In this document: one piece after another, positions 30,600 to 40,430 of the stretch | How the letters are laid out: each line of letters begins with the position of its first letter | Numbering within the stretch: position 1 is the stretch's first letter | DNA from: an uncultured Flavobacteriales bacterium | Lineage (GTDB): Bacteria > Bacteroidota > Bacteroidia > Flavobacteriales_G > Salibacteraceae | Reading direction: 5' to 3' | DNA length: 64,000 nucleotides | Assembly (NCBI GenBank): GCA_913020435.1 | Contig: CAJVZZ010000013.1 | Coordinates: 32,684-96,683 of the forward strand | Notes under the pieces: model-generated | Told to the model about the DNA's origin: nothing | The model's database searches: none | The model's input: only the letters and a program-made list of their open reading frames with translations | Position numbers and translations under genes: made by a program

Positions 30600-30602
30600 C
30601 AG

Positions 30603-30676
30603 CGGTCCGGACGAGACTCGAACTCGCGACCCCCTGCGTGACAGGCAGGTATTCTAACCAACTGAACTACCGGACC
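30603..30676 (-). tRNA. tRNA-Asp (GTC)
   Basis: Reverse complement GGTCCGGTAGTTCAGTTGGTTAGAATACCTGCCTGTCACGCAGGGGGTCGCGAGTTCGAGTCTCGTCCGGACC folds as a cloverleaf; anticodon loop CTGTCAC. Confidence 0.95.
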
Positions 30677-30828
30677 TTTTAAATTTCCAAGGGAAATTTA
30701 AAACGATTACTCTTCCGAGCAATCTAAAAATCTTATTTCTTAGAACTATCGTCTACGTCTAGACGAGCGGCAAAATTAATCGTTTTTAATACCTCTACAA
30801 GCGATTAAAAATATTTTTCAAAATAATT

Positions 30829-31599
30829 TCAATTATTGTTTTTCGCCTCTTCCCAGAGCACATCCATTTCACCCAAAGTCATCTTACTCAACTCCTTACC
30901 TTGCTCTTTCACCTTACTTTCTAAAAATTGAAATCGCTTTATAAATTTTTTATTAGTCCTTTCCAGCGCAGTTTCAGGATCTATGTCAATAAATCGAGCA
31001 TAATTTATGACCGAAAAGAGCACATCTCCCATTTCATCTTCAATACGATTAATATCTGCATTAGCATCAACCTCAACCTTCAATTCATCTAGCTCCTCCT
31101 GAACTTTCGCCCAAACTTGCTCCTTATTATCCCAATCAAAACCAACACCTCTTGCTTTTTCTTGAATTCTATTTGCTTTTACCATAGCAGGTAAAGATTT
31201 TGGCACTCCTTGCAAAACAGATGTTTTTCCTTCTTTCAATTTTAACTGCTCCCAATTAGCCTTTACCTCCTCCTCATCTGCAACTTCCACATCACCATAA
31301 ATATGAGGGTGACGGTGTACCAGTTTATCGCAAATTCCATTCAATACGTCAGTAATGTCAAATGCTCCTTTTTCGTCTGCAATTTTCGAATAGAAAACCA
31401 TGTGAAGCATAATGTCACCTATCTCTCCTTTTAACTCGTCTAAATCGTTATCCACAATTGCATCGGCAAGTTCATAGGTTTCTTCTATGGTTAGTTTCCT
31501 CAAAGATTCTAAGGTTTGCTTTTTATCCCATGGACACTTTTCCCTAAGTTCATCCATTATATCTAACAGCCTTTTAAAAGCAATAAGTCGTGTATCCAT
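30829..31599 (-). CDS. mazG: Nucleoside triphosphate pyrophosphohydrolase MazG
   Basis: LREKCPWDKKQTLESLRKLTIEETYELADAI; second MazG half RIEDEMGDVLFSVINYARF. Start likely at the internal Met (31599). Confidence 0.93.
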   Translation of the reverse strand: MDTRLIAFKRLLDIMDELREKCPWDKKQTLESLRKLTIEETYELADAIVDNDLDELKGEIGDIMLHMVFYSKIADEKGAFDITDVLNGICDKLVHRHPHIYGDVEVADEEEVKANWEQLKLKEGKTSVLQGVPKSLPAMVKANRIQEKARGVGFDWDNKEQVWAKVQEELDELKVEVDANADINRIEDEMGDVLFSVINYARFIDIDPETALERTNKKFIKRFQFLESKVKEQGKELSKMTLGEMDVLWEEAKNNN

Positions 31600-31678
31600 A
31601 ATTATAATTGACAGTATATTCACAAAAGTCATCCAATTTAGAATTGTGTAACTAAATTCGCTGAACTATTTAATAAGT

Positions 31679-32794
31679 TTGACACAAAGAATTCTCATAA
31701 TCCTTTTTCTAGTTCTATTGCAGTTTTTTTCCGCACATGCTCAAGAACAGGACACTTCAAAATTTCGGCTAATAACTAAGATTAGTTATCACAATGGTTT
31801 ACTACTTCCGCATAGAATCGCAATGCAACACATTCCAAAAGAAACCACCAACGGATTCGAATTAAACTTTGAAAAATCTTCTAACGGAACAAAAGCTTGG
31901 GAAAAGCTTTATAATAATCCAACTTTTGGAGTCTCTTTACTATACACCTCCACCGGAAATTATGAGGCTTTAGGCAATGCTTTTGGCGCCAATGCCTATT
32001 TGCTTCTACCAATTTTCAGTACTGCTAAATTTAAACTCCAAACTAGTTGGGGCTGGGGATTTGGATACATTGGAAAGAAATTTGACCGTCTCAGCAACTA
32101 TAAAAACAACGCTATTGGATCCCACTTTAATCTTTTTGGTTCATTAAAGATAAAATCAGAAATATATGTTAGTACCGTTGATGCTATATTGATAGGTGCT
32201 GCATTCAACCATTGGAGTAATAGTGGTATTCGAAAACCCAATTTAGGAATCAATATTCCTACTTGGAGCATTGGATATCTACATAAGTTTTATGAACCTT
32301 TTCCTAAATCTCAGAAGCTTACAAAGCTCGAAAGAAAAGCATATAATCCAGCGCTTAAAAATGAATTTACCGTAATGCCTATTCTGGGATTTACCTCAAT
32401 AGGTATTCATGATCAGAATATTTATCAAGCCTATGCCTTTCAATTAAATTACAGCCGGTTATGGAGTGCTAAATACAAGATTAATTGGAGTTGGGACCTG
32501 TTTTATAACACCGCTTTTAAAGAGATGATGCAACGAAATATCGAAACAAAAGACAATACTGCTTTACAATCAGGAATTATGGCATCTTATGAGCAAACAA
32601 TAGGTAGAGTAGGCATTATTTTCGGGTGGGGAACATACCTATTTGATCAGACAAAGCGCGGCGACCCTTTTTATCATCGATTTGGCACTCGCTTCGGTAT
32701 CACCGAAAACATAATCATTAACACAACTCTGCATACCCATTGGGCTGTTTCAGACCATTTGGAAATAGGTGTAGGTTATAAATTTAGACGATAG
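31679..32794 (+). CDS. Acyloxyacyl hydrolase / PagL-like lipid A deacylase family outer membrane protein
   Basis: Signal peptide; AAFNHWSNSGIRKPNLGIN resembles the PagL His/Ser active-site region; barrel-like alternation. Confidence 0.75.
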   Translation: MTQRILIILFLVLLQFFSAHAQEQDTSKFRLITKISYHNGLLLPHRIAMQHIPKETTNGFELNFEKSSNGTKAWEKLYNNPTFGVSLLYTSTGNYEALGNAFGANAYLLLPIFSTAKFKLQTSWGWGFGYIGKKFDRLSNYKNNAIGSHFNLFGSLKIKSEIYVSTVDAILIGAAFNHWSNSGIRKPNLGINIPTWSIGYLHKFYEPFPKSQKLTKLERKAYNPALKNEFTVMPILGFTSIGIHDQNIYQAYAFQLNYSRLWSAKYKINWSWDLFYNTAFKEMMQRNIETKDNTALQSGIMASYEQTIGRVGIIFGWGTYLFDQTKRGDPFYHRFGTRFGITENIIINTTLHTHWAVSDHLEIGVGYKFRR

Positions 32795-33523
32795 ATGAAA
32801 GTAATTTTATGTTCATTTTTCATCGCAATTTTATCTTTATTAGTTAGCTGCGAAAAATGTTTAAATAAAAAGGGGGCTGTGCAAACTGTCCAGCATTCTC
32901 TAGAGACTTTTAACGAATTAGATATTGAAGGAAAATTCAACATAACTCTGGTTCAGAATACAAAAAACAGAATAACATTTATAGCACATCAAGGTATAAT
33001 AGAATTACTCAGATATGAAGTTGTAGACAAAAAACTGACACTAACTAATAATAACAAATGCAGCAATATCAATGGTTATGCTGATTGGGTTGATATAAAA
33101 ATTGAAATGGACTCGCTTTCATATGGAAGGTTTTCTGTACCAGGGATATTAACAAATGAGGGCATTCTTAAATGGACGGCATGCTCTCTGTTTGTTGATA
33201 ATTGTAATCTAGAAACGAACTTGAATATTGACATGAACCAATTTGAAATTACTCTGGATGGAGGGAGCTCAACCATCAATTTAGCTGGTAAATGCAATCG
33301 AACAGAATACTATAACAATGGCGTAGGCCATATTTATGGTAAAGACCTAATCAGCAAAAAACTCTATATCTACTCTATCGGTACAGGGATTCTTGAGGGC
33401 ACTGCAAAAGATTATTTCGCTACCTCATTGCACGGATCAGCTGTAGCGCATTACTATGGAAATCCAACAACAGTTTCTATTGATATAGTTGGAAGTGAAG
33501 GTGCCGAGGCAATTAAGTTATAA
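32795..33523 (+). CDS. GIN-domain (DUF2807) lipoprotein
   Basis: LLVSCEK lipobox; FNELDIEGKFNITLVQ..., repeated beta-helix-like strands, FATSLHGSAVAHYYGNPTTV. Confidence 0.75.
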   Translation: MKVILCSFFIAILSLLVSCEKCLNKKGAVQTVQHSLETFNELDIEGKFNITLVQNTKNRITFIAHQGIIELLRYEVVDKKLTLTNNNKCSNINGYADWVDIKIEMDSLSYGRFSVPGILTNEGILKWTACSLFVDNCNLETNLNIDMNQFEITLDGGSSTINLAGKCNRTEYYNNGVGHIYGKDLISKKLYIYSIGTGILEGTAKDYFATSLHGSAVAHYYGNPTTVSIDIVGSEGAEAIKL

Positions 33524-34873
33524 TTAATCAACCATTTGCATTCCAGTATAATTCTGCGGAGTAATTTGCATAAGTTCAGTTTTAACAGTTTCTGAAATAT
33601 CAAGTTCTTTTACAAATTCAGCAATGGATTGAGCAGTTATCTTTTCATTCTTTCGTGTTAACGCCTTTAGAGCCTCATAAGGTTTAGGAAACCCTTCTCT
33701 TCGCAGTACCGTTTGAATCGCTTCTGCAACTACTGCCCAATTATTTTCTAAATCGCGATCTAGACTTGCTTTATTGAGTAATAATTTGCCCATACCTTTT
33801 AACAAGGATTCGTAGGCTATCAGGCTATTTCCAAATGGGACTCCAACGTTTCTTAATACCGTTGAATCTGTTAAATCTCGCTGTAATCTTGAAATTGGCA
33901 ACTTGGCAGATAAATGCTCAAATAAAGCATTTGCAATTCCTAAGTTTCCCTCAGCATTTTCAAAATCAATAGGATTTACTTTATGCGGCATTGCCGATGA
34001 TCCTACCTCTCCTTCTTTTATTTTCTGCTTGAAATAATCCATAGAAACATAAGTCCAAATATCTCGTGAAAAATCAATTAGAATTGTGTTAATTCTTTTT
34101 AGCACATCACATAATGCAGCAAAATGATCGTAATGTTCAATTTGTGTGGTAGTTTGACTTCGATCCAAACCCAGTTCTTGTTTCAAAAATGTATTTCCAA
34201 AGTCAGCCCAATTAATTGTTGAATAAGCTACAAAATGTGCGTTGAAGTTACCGGTAGCACCGCCAAATTTAGCAGCAACTGGTATAGCATATAAATATTC
34301 TAATTGCTCTTTAATTCGTTCAGAAAACACCTGAATCTCTTTTCCTAATCGAGTCGGTGAAGCTGGCTGTCCGTGAGTTCTTGCCAACATAGGTATATTT
34401 TTCCACTCTTGTGAAAAGTGCTCCAATTGATCTACAATATCTCTAATTTTTGGCGCTATTACATTATCAAGAGCATCTCTAATCATCATTGGGTTAGCAG
34501 TATTGTTTATATCTTGAGAGGTTAATCCAAAATGAACAAATTCCGAATGACTTTCTAAACCTAGGCCCTTCATTTTATCCTTGATAAAATACTCAACAGC
34601 CTTTACGTCGTGATTAGTTACTTTTTCAATATCCTTTATCTGCTGCGCTTCTTCAACAGTAAATTCAGTATACATTTTTCTCAATTCCGAAAAAACTGAT
34701 TTTTCAACACCTTGCAATTGAGGAAGTGGCAGTTCACATAACGCTATAAAGTACTCAACCTCCACCCAAACTCTATATTTGAACAATGCATATTCAGAGA
34801 AATATTGCGAAAGTGGTTCGGTTTTACTGGCGTATCGACCGTCTATTGGGGAAATTGCTTCTAATGACTTCAT
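33524..34873 (-). CDS. purB: Adenylosuccinate lyase
   Basis: LEAISPIDGRYASKTEPLSQYFSEYALFKYRVWVE; signature GSSAMPHKVNPIDFENAEGN. Start likely 34873. Confidence 0.95.
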   Translation of the reverse strand: MKSLEAISPIDGRYASKTEPLSQYFSEYALFKYRVWVEVEYFIALCELPLPQLQGVEKSVFSELRKMYTEFTVEEAQQIKDIEKVTNHDVKAVEYFIKDKMKGLGLESHSEFVHFGLTSQDINNTANPMMIRDALDNVIAPKIRDIVDQLEHFSQEWKNIPMLARTHGQPASPTRLGKEIQVFSERIKEQLEYLYAIPVAAKFGGATGNFNAHFVAYSTINWADFGNTFLKQELGLDRSQTTTQIEHYDHFAALCDVLKRINTILIDFSRDIWTYVSMDYFKQKIKEGEVGSSAMPHKVNPIDFENAEGNLGIANALFEHLSAKLPISRLQRDLTDSTVLRNVGVPFGNSLIAYESLLKGMGKLLLNKASLDRDLENNWAVVAEAIQTVLRREGFPKPYEALKALTRKNEKITAQSIAEFVKELDISETVKTELMQITPQNYTGMQMVD

Positions 34874-34963
34874 AATGTTAAAATAGGGCGGCAAATTTAA
34901 ATGAAACTAAAGCGCTCTTATAGTATAACCGACGAAAACTATCAACGAGTTAAGAACGTTTAG

Positions 34964-35845
34964 TTATTCTATAAACCAACTGATAAAATGTATCACTTTA
35001 TCTTCTCTCAAAGCCTGATGCAACAACAAGCCAGGATAGGCAGAACAGGTTGCTAAATACAGGATATAAAAACCAACCGAATTACTTTTATAGTAAAACA
35101 GAAAGCCCGGAATAAGAAAGAGCAGAGGAATAATAGGGTAAAATGTAAAAAGATTGAAATCAGAGTCAAAGCGAAATACTTTCCCATTAGGCTTTTGCAC
35201 GCTGTAACCAGTAAACTCTTGCAGCATTCCAGTGTAATTCACATAAAAAGTATCTCCACTGCTGACTTTCAAATGAACCAATTCAGGAACATCAACTGTG
35301 GCTCCATCAACAAAAATTATAGTGTTTCGATTAAAGTATTCGTAATAAACCTTGGCCTCTACTTCTTTTCCTATTTGCTTAAATGGTAACCAATAATCAA
35401 ACAAAAGTGAAAGACCAAACAAACAAGAAATTGCCGCCGCTATTCGAACCACATTCCAAGGCCAACCCCTTGTAAGAATTAATAAAACTCTTTTTTCAAT
35501 TTCTTCAGCTTCTTCTTTGTGCGCCTTCGCATATTCGTTAGCACGCTGACGCATCTGTTCTCGTGCATTTTGTCGTGCTTCATATTCATTTAACGGACTA
35601 TTTCGAGTTTGTGCTCCAGAATTTCGGGCTTTATATTCCGAGTACATGTCTTTAAGTTGGTCTCCTTCGTTCAATAAATATTGATACGCTTTTAGGTAAT
35701 TGATGAATTTGATTTTGGCGTCCGGTTCAGCATTTACGTCTGGATGATATTGCAACGCCAATTCTCTAAAGCGCTTTTTAATATCCTCTAGAGTTACTGA
35801 ATGAGACAAGCCCAAAATATCTAAACAAAAATTCCGATTCATCAA
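34964..35845 (-). CDS. J-domain membrane protein
   Basis: N-terminal DnaJ domain (ITLEDIKKRFRELALQYHPDVNAEPDAKIKFI-like, HPD motif) followed by TM helices. Confidence 0.85.
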   Translation of the reverse strand: MMNRNFCLDILGLSHSVTLEDIKKRFRELALQYHPDVNAEPDAKIKFINYLKAYQYLLNEGDQLKDMYSEYKARNSGAQTRNSPLNEYEARQNAREQMRQRANEYAKAHKEEAEEIEKRVLLILTRGWPWNVVRIAAAISCLFGLSLLFDYWLPFKQIGKEVEAKVYYEYFNRNTIIFVDGATVDVPELVHLKVSSGDTFYVNYTGMLQEFTGYSVQKPNGKVFRFDSDFNLFTFYPIIPLLFLIPGFLFYYKSNSVGFYILYLATCSAYPGLLLHQALREDKVIHFISWFIE

Positions 35846-36229
35846 TTACTTTGCTGGAGAGCAGGTATCAACTTCTTTTACGTCGAACTTTTCTAACTCA
35901 ACACTGTAATCACCTATATTTTCTGGCTTGAAAAGAAATCGATATTTCACTTTCTTTTTTGGAGCCAAACACTCACTTTTTTCCTCGCTCATACTTTCGG
36001 CTATTCCATTGACGTATAAGTACAGTTGAAAGTTCAGTTCTTGATGTTTTTCTGTCACATTTTTAATCTTAAGTTTCAGAACTTGACTCTTCGTTTTTTT
36101 GTACGATTTGAATTTTTTCTTTATAACAAACCCTTTATCTTCCATAGGCTTGAGATTGACCTGAGCATGACCTGTCGAGAAGATAAAAGCAGCTAAAATC
36201 ATTAATATAGTTGTAATTATTGCTCTCAT
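35846..36229 (-). CDS. Exported hypothetical protein
   Basis: Signal peptide; short overlap with the SiaC-like gene. Confidence 0.55.
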   Translation of the reverse strand: MRAIITTILMILAAFIFSTGHAQVNLKPMEDKGFVIKKKFKSYKKTKSQVLKLKIKNVTEKHQELNFQLYLYVNGIAESMSEEKSECLAPKKKVKYRFLFKPENIGDYSVELEKFDVKEVDTCSPAK

Positions 36230-36612
36230 ATCACCTCTACTTCTAACATGTTAAATGGAATTGAAATAATAATATCGTAATCTTCGCCTGCCTCTAACAT
36301 ATCTTCATCATCAGTTTCGTAATACCAATTAACTTTTACCGCACTTAGACCTTCACTTTGCAACTTCTCCACTTTTTTGAAAACATCGAGTAAACATTTA
36401 GAGCTACTTGTATTAAAGTACTCCAACCGAATTTCTACTGTAGTATTTTCTTTAGCAACAGAATGATATTCATCCAACCATTCATAAATAGGTTTGTAAA
36501 AATCAACAGCATTTTCAGGAATACATCTTCCGCTCAATGAGATTGTACCGTTTTCTAAATCCAACATAACCGTTGGAGTTTTAGTTCCACCTTCTATTTT
36601 AAAACTATTCAT
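36226..36612 (-). CDS. SiaC-family regulatory phosphoprotein (DUF1987)
   Basis: TPTVMLDLENGTISLSGRCIPENAVDFYKPIYEWLDEY; conserved YFNTSSSKCLLDVF. Confidence 0.85.
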   Translation of the reverse strand: MNSFKIEGGTKTPTVMLDLENGTISLSGRCIPENAVDFYKPIYEWLDEYHSVAKENTTVEIRLEYFNTSSSKCLLDVFKKVEKLQSEGLSAVKVNWYYETDDEDMLEAGEDYDIIISIPFNMLEVEVI

Positions 36613-37207
36613 TCTTATTTACTTTTATATTGATGGTGAAATAGGATACATCAGCATTAACTCCAGAAAAGTTATAATTCAATCGTTCACCAGTTTTTCT
36701 AGCAATATCCATCAACCCGAGACCGCTCCCTCCTGATTTTGTTCGAGCATTATTATTTAACGTCATTCGATAATTCTCCCTTAATTCGTCCTTTTTCTGA
36801 CCATTAATTTGATCAATATTCTTTTTAAGTCTTATTATATCATCGTTCAAAATATAATTTCCTATACTCAACTCATAAAAACCACCTTTTCGAGCAAGAA
36901 CCGTAGATATTTTTCGCATTTCAGCATCGTTTGCTAAAACGTTGTTTTGGTGTTTATACGAGTTTTGAATACCTTCAAAAAGGACTCTGAAAATTTTACG
37001 TTTCACGCTAGTCTTTACACTTTCGGGTTTAAGCTTAATTTCAGCCATTTGAAGTATATCATTGACCATTTCATCATTGACATAACCTTGATAGGCAAAT
37101 ATTAAATCCTGCTCCGACATGCTCTCGGCTATTTTCTTTAAATCTATCAATATATCCAAATCTATGTATAACAAAAATAGAATTTTGAGGTTCAAAGTAC
37201 ATAACAA
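36605..37207 (-). CDS. SiaB-family protein kinase
   Basis: IFRVLFEGIQNSYKHQ (N-box-like) and SGGSGLGLMDIARKTGERLNY (G-box-like); overlaps SiaC-like gene. Confidence 0.8.
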   Translation of the reverse strand: MLCTLNLKILFLLYIDLDILIDLKKIAESMSEQDLIFAYQGYVNDEMVNDILQMAEIKLKPESVKTSVKRKIFRVLFEGIQNSYKHQNNVLANDAEMRKISTVLARKGGFYELSIGNYILNDDIIRLKKNIDQINGQKKDELRENYRMTLNNNARTKSGGSGLGLMDIARKTGERLNYNFSGVNADVSYFTINIKVNKNE

Positions 37208-37217
37208 CTTTTGACCT

Positions 37218-39482
37218 TTGATAAGGACATTTGACCAATCTTATCTTTTGTGCTTTTTACACCCTTTTGAATTCATTATGTTTGCTGCTATGTTAAAAAT
37301 CAGAATGACTATGTTTAGAAAAAGTATTTTATTGTGCGCTACTATCGCACTTATGTTTCAGCCAAGTGCAAAGGCTGACGAAGGCATGTGGTTACCTATG
37401 TTGGTAAAAAGGTTGAACTATGTAGACATGCAGAAAGCTGGACTTAAATTAACTCCAGAAGAAATCTACAGTGTAAATAATGCTTCGCTTAAAGATGCTA
37501 TAGTTGGATTGGGAAGTCCTGCTCGTAACTTTTGCTCTGGCGAAATCGTTTCTAATCAAGGTTTATTCATAACCAATCATCATTGCGGCTTTGGAGTAAT
37601 TCAGGATAATAGTACCACAGAACACAACTACTTAAAAGATGGTTTCTGGGCAATGACTAAAGAAGAGGAAATTCCAGCGGGATTTTCGATTTCTATTTTA
37701 CATCACATGGACGACGTTACTTCGTTAATAATGGAAGCAATGTCGGATACAATGAACGAAATGCAGCGTGCTAATGCTGCTAGACCAATTATAGACAGTG
37801 TTTCTAAAGCAAATAGTGAAGATGGGCGTTTTACTGCGGTAATTAAGAGCTTTTTTGCGGGAAACGAATACTACATGTTTGTTTACGAAGTATTTCCAGA
37901 TGTCCGTCTAGTAGGTGCGCCTCCTTCGTCTATCGGAAAATTTGGTGGAGACACAGATAACTGGATGTGGCCACGTCATACAGGAGATTTTACTATGTTC
38001 CGTATTTATGCAAATGAGGATAACAAACCCGCCGAATATTCTAAAGATAACAAACCATTCAAACCAAAACATCACCTTCCAGTAAACATTAAAGGAACTG
38101 AAAAAGGCGACTTTTCAATGATATTTGGTTTTCCAGGCGGAACCGATAGATATATGAGTTCTTATGGCGTTGATCACAAGGTGAATGTAGATTATCCTGA
38201 TCGCATTAAACTAAGAAGAACAAAATTGGATTTGTATGAAAAAGGAATGAATATCGATGAGGCTACTCAAATTCAATATGCAAGCAAGCATGCTGGAGTA
38301 AGTAACTACTGGAAAAACTTTATTGGAATGACTAAGGCATTAAATGCTTTAGGTGTTGCCGATAAAAAACGTTCTGAAGAAGCTGATTTTGAAAAATGGG
38401 CAAATGAAAACTCAGAAAGAAAAGCTAAGTATGGCGAAGTAATGAATCTTTATGAAAACGGTCATAACGAGCTTATGAATACACAAACAAAGTACAACTA
38501 TTTCGTTGAAGGATTCGCTTCCCAAGGTGTTGAAATGGCTGCTCTAGCCCGCAATTATGGAAAACTTGCATCGATGCTTGAGAAAGATGATACAGATCCT
38601 AAAGTGATTGACGAAATGACTCAAAAACTAAAAGATCAAAACGCAAAGCATTTCAAAAACTACAACAAAACAGTAGATATCAATGTAACAGCAGCAATGT
38701 TTGAAATGTATGCAAAGGCTATCCCAGAAGAGCAGCGTCCAGAGTATTTTCAGACATTGATTAAAAAAGCGAAAGGTGATTATATGAGTCTGGCAAAATG
38801 GATTGCTAAAAAATCTATGTTCGATGATCAAGATAAAATGGAAGCATTCTTAAATAAAGTAAGTGCTAAGTCAATTTTAAAAGATCCTTCTTACAAAATT
38901 TCTAAGGCAATTTGGGACGATTTTTACAAGCAAGTAGTTCCTGCTAGACGAGCAGCTAATATGAAAATTGCTAAAGCCGAACGTTTGTATATCGATGCAA
39001 TTCGTCAAATGAATCCGAATAAATCCTACTATCCAGACGCAAATTCTACTTTAAGATTAACTTATGGTAAAATTCTTCCTTACGAAGCTAGAGATGCTGT
39101 ATTCTATGAGTACTACACAACTGCAGAAGGTATTTTAGAGAAATTTAGCCCAGGTGATTTAGAATTTGATGCTCCAGCCAAATTGATCAAAATGATAAAA
39201 GACAAGGATTACGGACGTTATGGAAAAGACGGTGAATTGAGAGTTTGTTTCTTATCAAATAACGATATCACTGGAGGAAACTCGGGCTCAGGTGTCGTTA
39301 ATGCTGAAGGACATCTTATCGGTACTGCATTTGACGGAAACTGGGAAGCAATGAGTGGTGATGTTGCGTTTGAGCAAAACCTTCAAAGAACCATTTCAGT
39401 TGATATTAGATACACACTTTTCATTATCGACAAATTTGCTGGTGCAGGTCATCTCGTAAAAGAAATGACGGTTATCGAGTAA
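37218..39482 (+). CDS. S46 family dipeptidyl peptidase (DPP7-like)
   Basis: CSGEIVSNQGLFITNHHCGFGVIQ; GGNSGSGVVNAEGHLIGTAFDGNWEAMSGDV. Real start probably at an internal Met before MFRKSILLCATIALMF. Confidence 0.92.
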   Translation: MIRTFDQSYLLCFLHPFEFIMFAAMLKIRMTMFRKSILLCATIALMFQPSAKADEGMWLPMLVKRLNYVDMQKAGLKLTPEEIYSVNNASLKDAIVGLGSPARNFCSGEIVSNQGLFITNHHCGFGVIQDNSTTEHNYLKDGFWAMTKEEEIPAGFSISILHHMDDVTSLIMEAMSDTMNEMQRANAARPIIDSVSKANSEDGRFTAVIKSFFAGNEYYMFVYEVFPDVRLVGAPPSSIGKFGGDTDNWMWPRHTGDFTMFRIYANEDNKPAEYSKDNKPFKPKHHLPVNIKGTEKGDFSMIFGFPGGTDRYMSSYGVDHKVNVDYPDRIKLRRTKLDLYEKGMNIDEATQIQYASKHAGVSNYWKNFIGMTKALNALGVADKKRSEEADFEKWANENSERKAKYGEVMNLYENGHNELMNTQTKYNYFVEGFASQGVEMAALARNYGKLASMLEKDDTDPKVIDEMTQKLKDQNAKHFKNYNKTVDINVTAAMFEMYAKAIPEEQRPEYFQTLIKKAKGDYMSLAKWIAKKSMFDDQDKMEAFLNKVSAKSILKDPSYKISKAIWDDFYKQVVPARRAANMKIAKAERLYIDAIRQMNPNKSYYPDANSTLRLTYGKILPYEARDAVFYEYYTTAEGILEKFSPGDLEFDAPAKLIKMIKDKDYGRYGKDGELRVCFLSNNDITGGNSGSGVVNAEGHLIGTAFDGNWEAMSGDVAFEQNLQRTISVDIRYTLFIIDKFAGAGHLVKEMTVIE

Positions 39483-39511
39483 ATATTGTTTGAGAAGAAA
39501 TTACTTTTGAA

Positions 39512-39542
39512 AGCTCTCCCTTATTTGGGAGGGCTTTTTTTT
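39512..39542 (+). terminator. Rho-independent terminator after the S46 peptidase gene
   Basis: AGCTCTCCC-TTATTT-GGGAGGGCT followed by TTTTTTTT. Confidence 0.8.
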
Positions 39543-39685
39543 GGTTATAAAAATCTAAGAATATCCTAATTCTGCTGCGTGCCTCATTCTGAATATATTT
39601 TCAGAGTTTCAATGTTCACTGAGTGATGAGATACTGAAACAAGTCAGTGTCAGCGTGAATTATTAGCTAATACAAATTTAGTTTT

Positions 39686-40429
39686 ATGGAAAAATGTAAT
39701 GAAAATTGGTTCTCAGATTGGTTTAATACTTCTTATTACCACCTACTCTACCAAGATCGTGATGAGAGTGAGGCCAATTTTTTCATCGAAAACCTTATTC
39801 ACTATCTAAACCCAAAATTAGATGCTAAAATATTAGATCTGGCCTGCGGTAAAGGCCGACACTCTCTCATTATCAACGAACTGGGATATGTTGTAACTGG
39901 AATTGACCTATCAAATAATTCGATTGACGAAGCGAAAAAAAATGAAAATGAGAAATTAAATTTCGCCGTTCATGATATGAGAGAAGCGTTTGAACCTGAT
40001 AGCTTCGATTATGTATTTAACCTGTTTACCAGTTTTGGCTATTTCAATGATTCTATAGATAATCAAAAAGTTCTTGACGCAGTTGCTGAAAATCTAACAT
40101 CAAATGGTTGGTTTGTATTAGATTTCTTGAACTCCGTGAAAGTCGTTAATGGATTAGTTCCTTTTGAAGAAAAGGAAATTGGAGGTGTGCATTTTAACAT
40201 TTCAAAAACCTTTGAAAACAACGTAATTCGCAAAAAAATCGAATTCACTGATCAGGGAAGAGATTATAGTTTTACAGAACAAGTAACGGCATTTTCAAAG
40301 AAAGAATTGGAACAGTTATTTAAAAATAGCCAACTCGAAATCATGGATTGTTTCGGCAATTATAAGCTGGAAGAGTTTAAAAAGGAAAATAGTGATCGAC
40401 TGATTATTATTGCCAAGAAAGCTTTTTAA
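39686..40429 (+). CDS. Class I SAM-dependent methyltransferase
   Basis: ILDLACGKGRHSLIINELGYVVTGIDLS; FDYVFNLFTSFGYF. Confidence 0.85.
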   Translation: MEKCNENWFSDWFNTSYYHLLYQDRDESEANFFIENLIHYLNPKLDAKILDLACGKGRHSLIINELGYVVTGIDLSNNSIDEAKKNENEKLNFAVHDMREAFEPDSFDYVFNLFTSFGYFNDSIDNQKVLDAVAENLTSNGWFVLDFLNSVKVVNGLVPFEEKEIGGVHFNISKTFENNVIRKKIEFTDQGRDYSFTEQVTAFSKKELEQLFKNSQLEIMDCFGNYKLEEFKKENSDRLIIIAKKAF

Positions 40430-40430
40430 A

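Noticed and set aside
30603-30676. tRNA-Asp as an integration site for a mobile element
   Set aside because: No integrase nearby and no duplicated tRNA 3' end found in the flanks.
34892-34899. TAAATTTG -7 box upstream of purB (and TATTTTTG upstream of queE)
   Set aside because: Match the Bacteroidota -7 consensus but no convincing -33 element at proper spacing; too frequent in AT-rich DNA to list as features.
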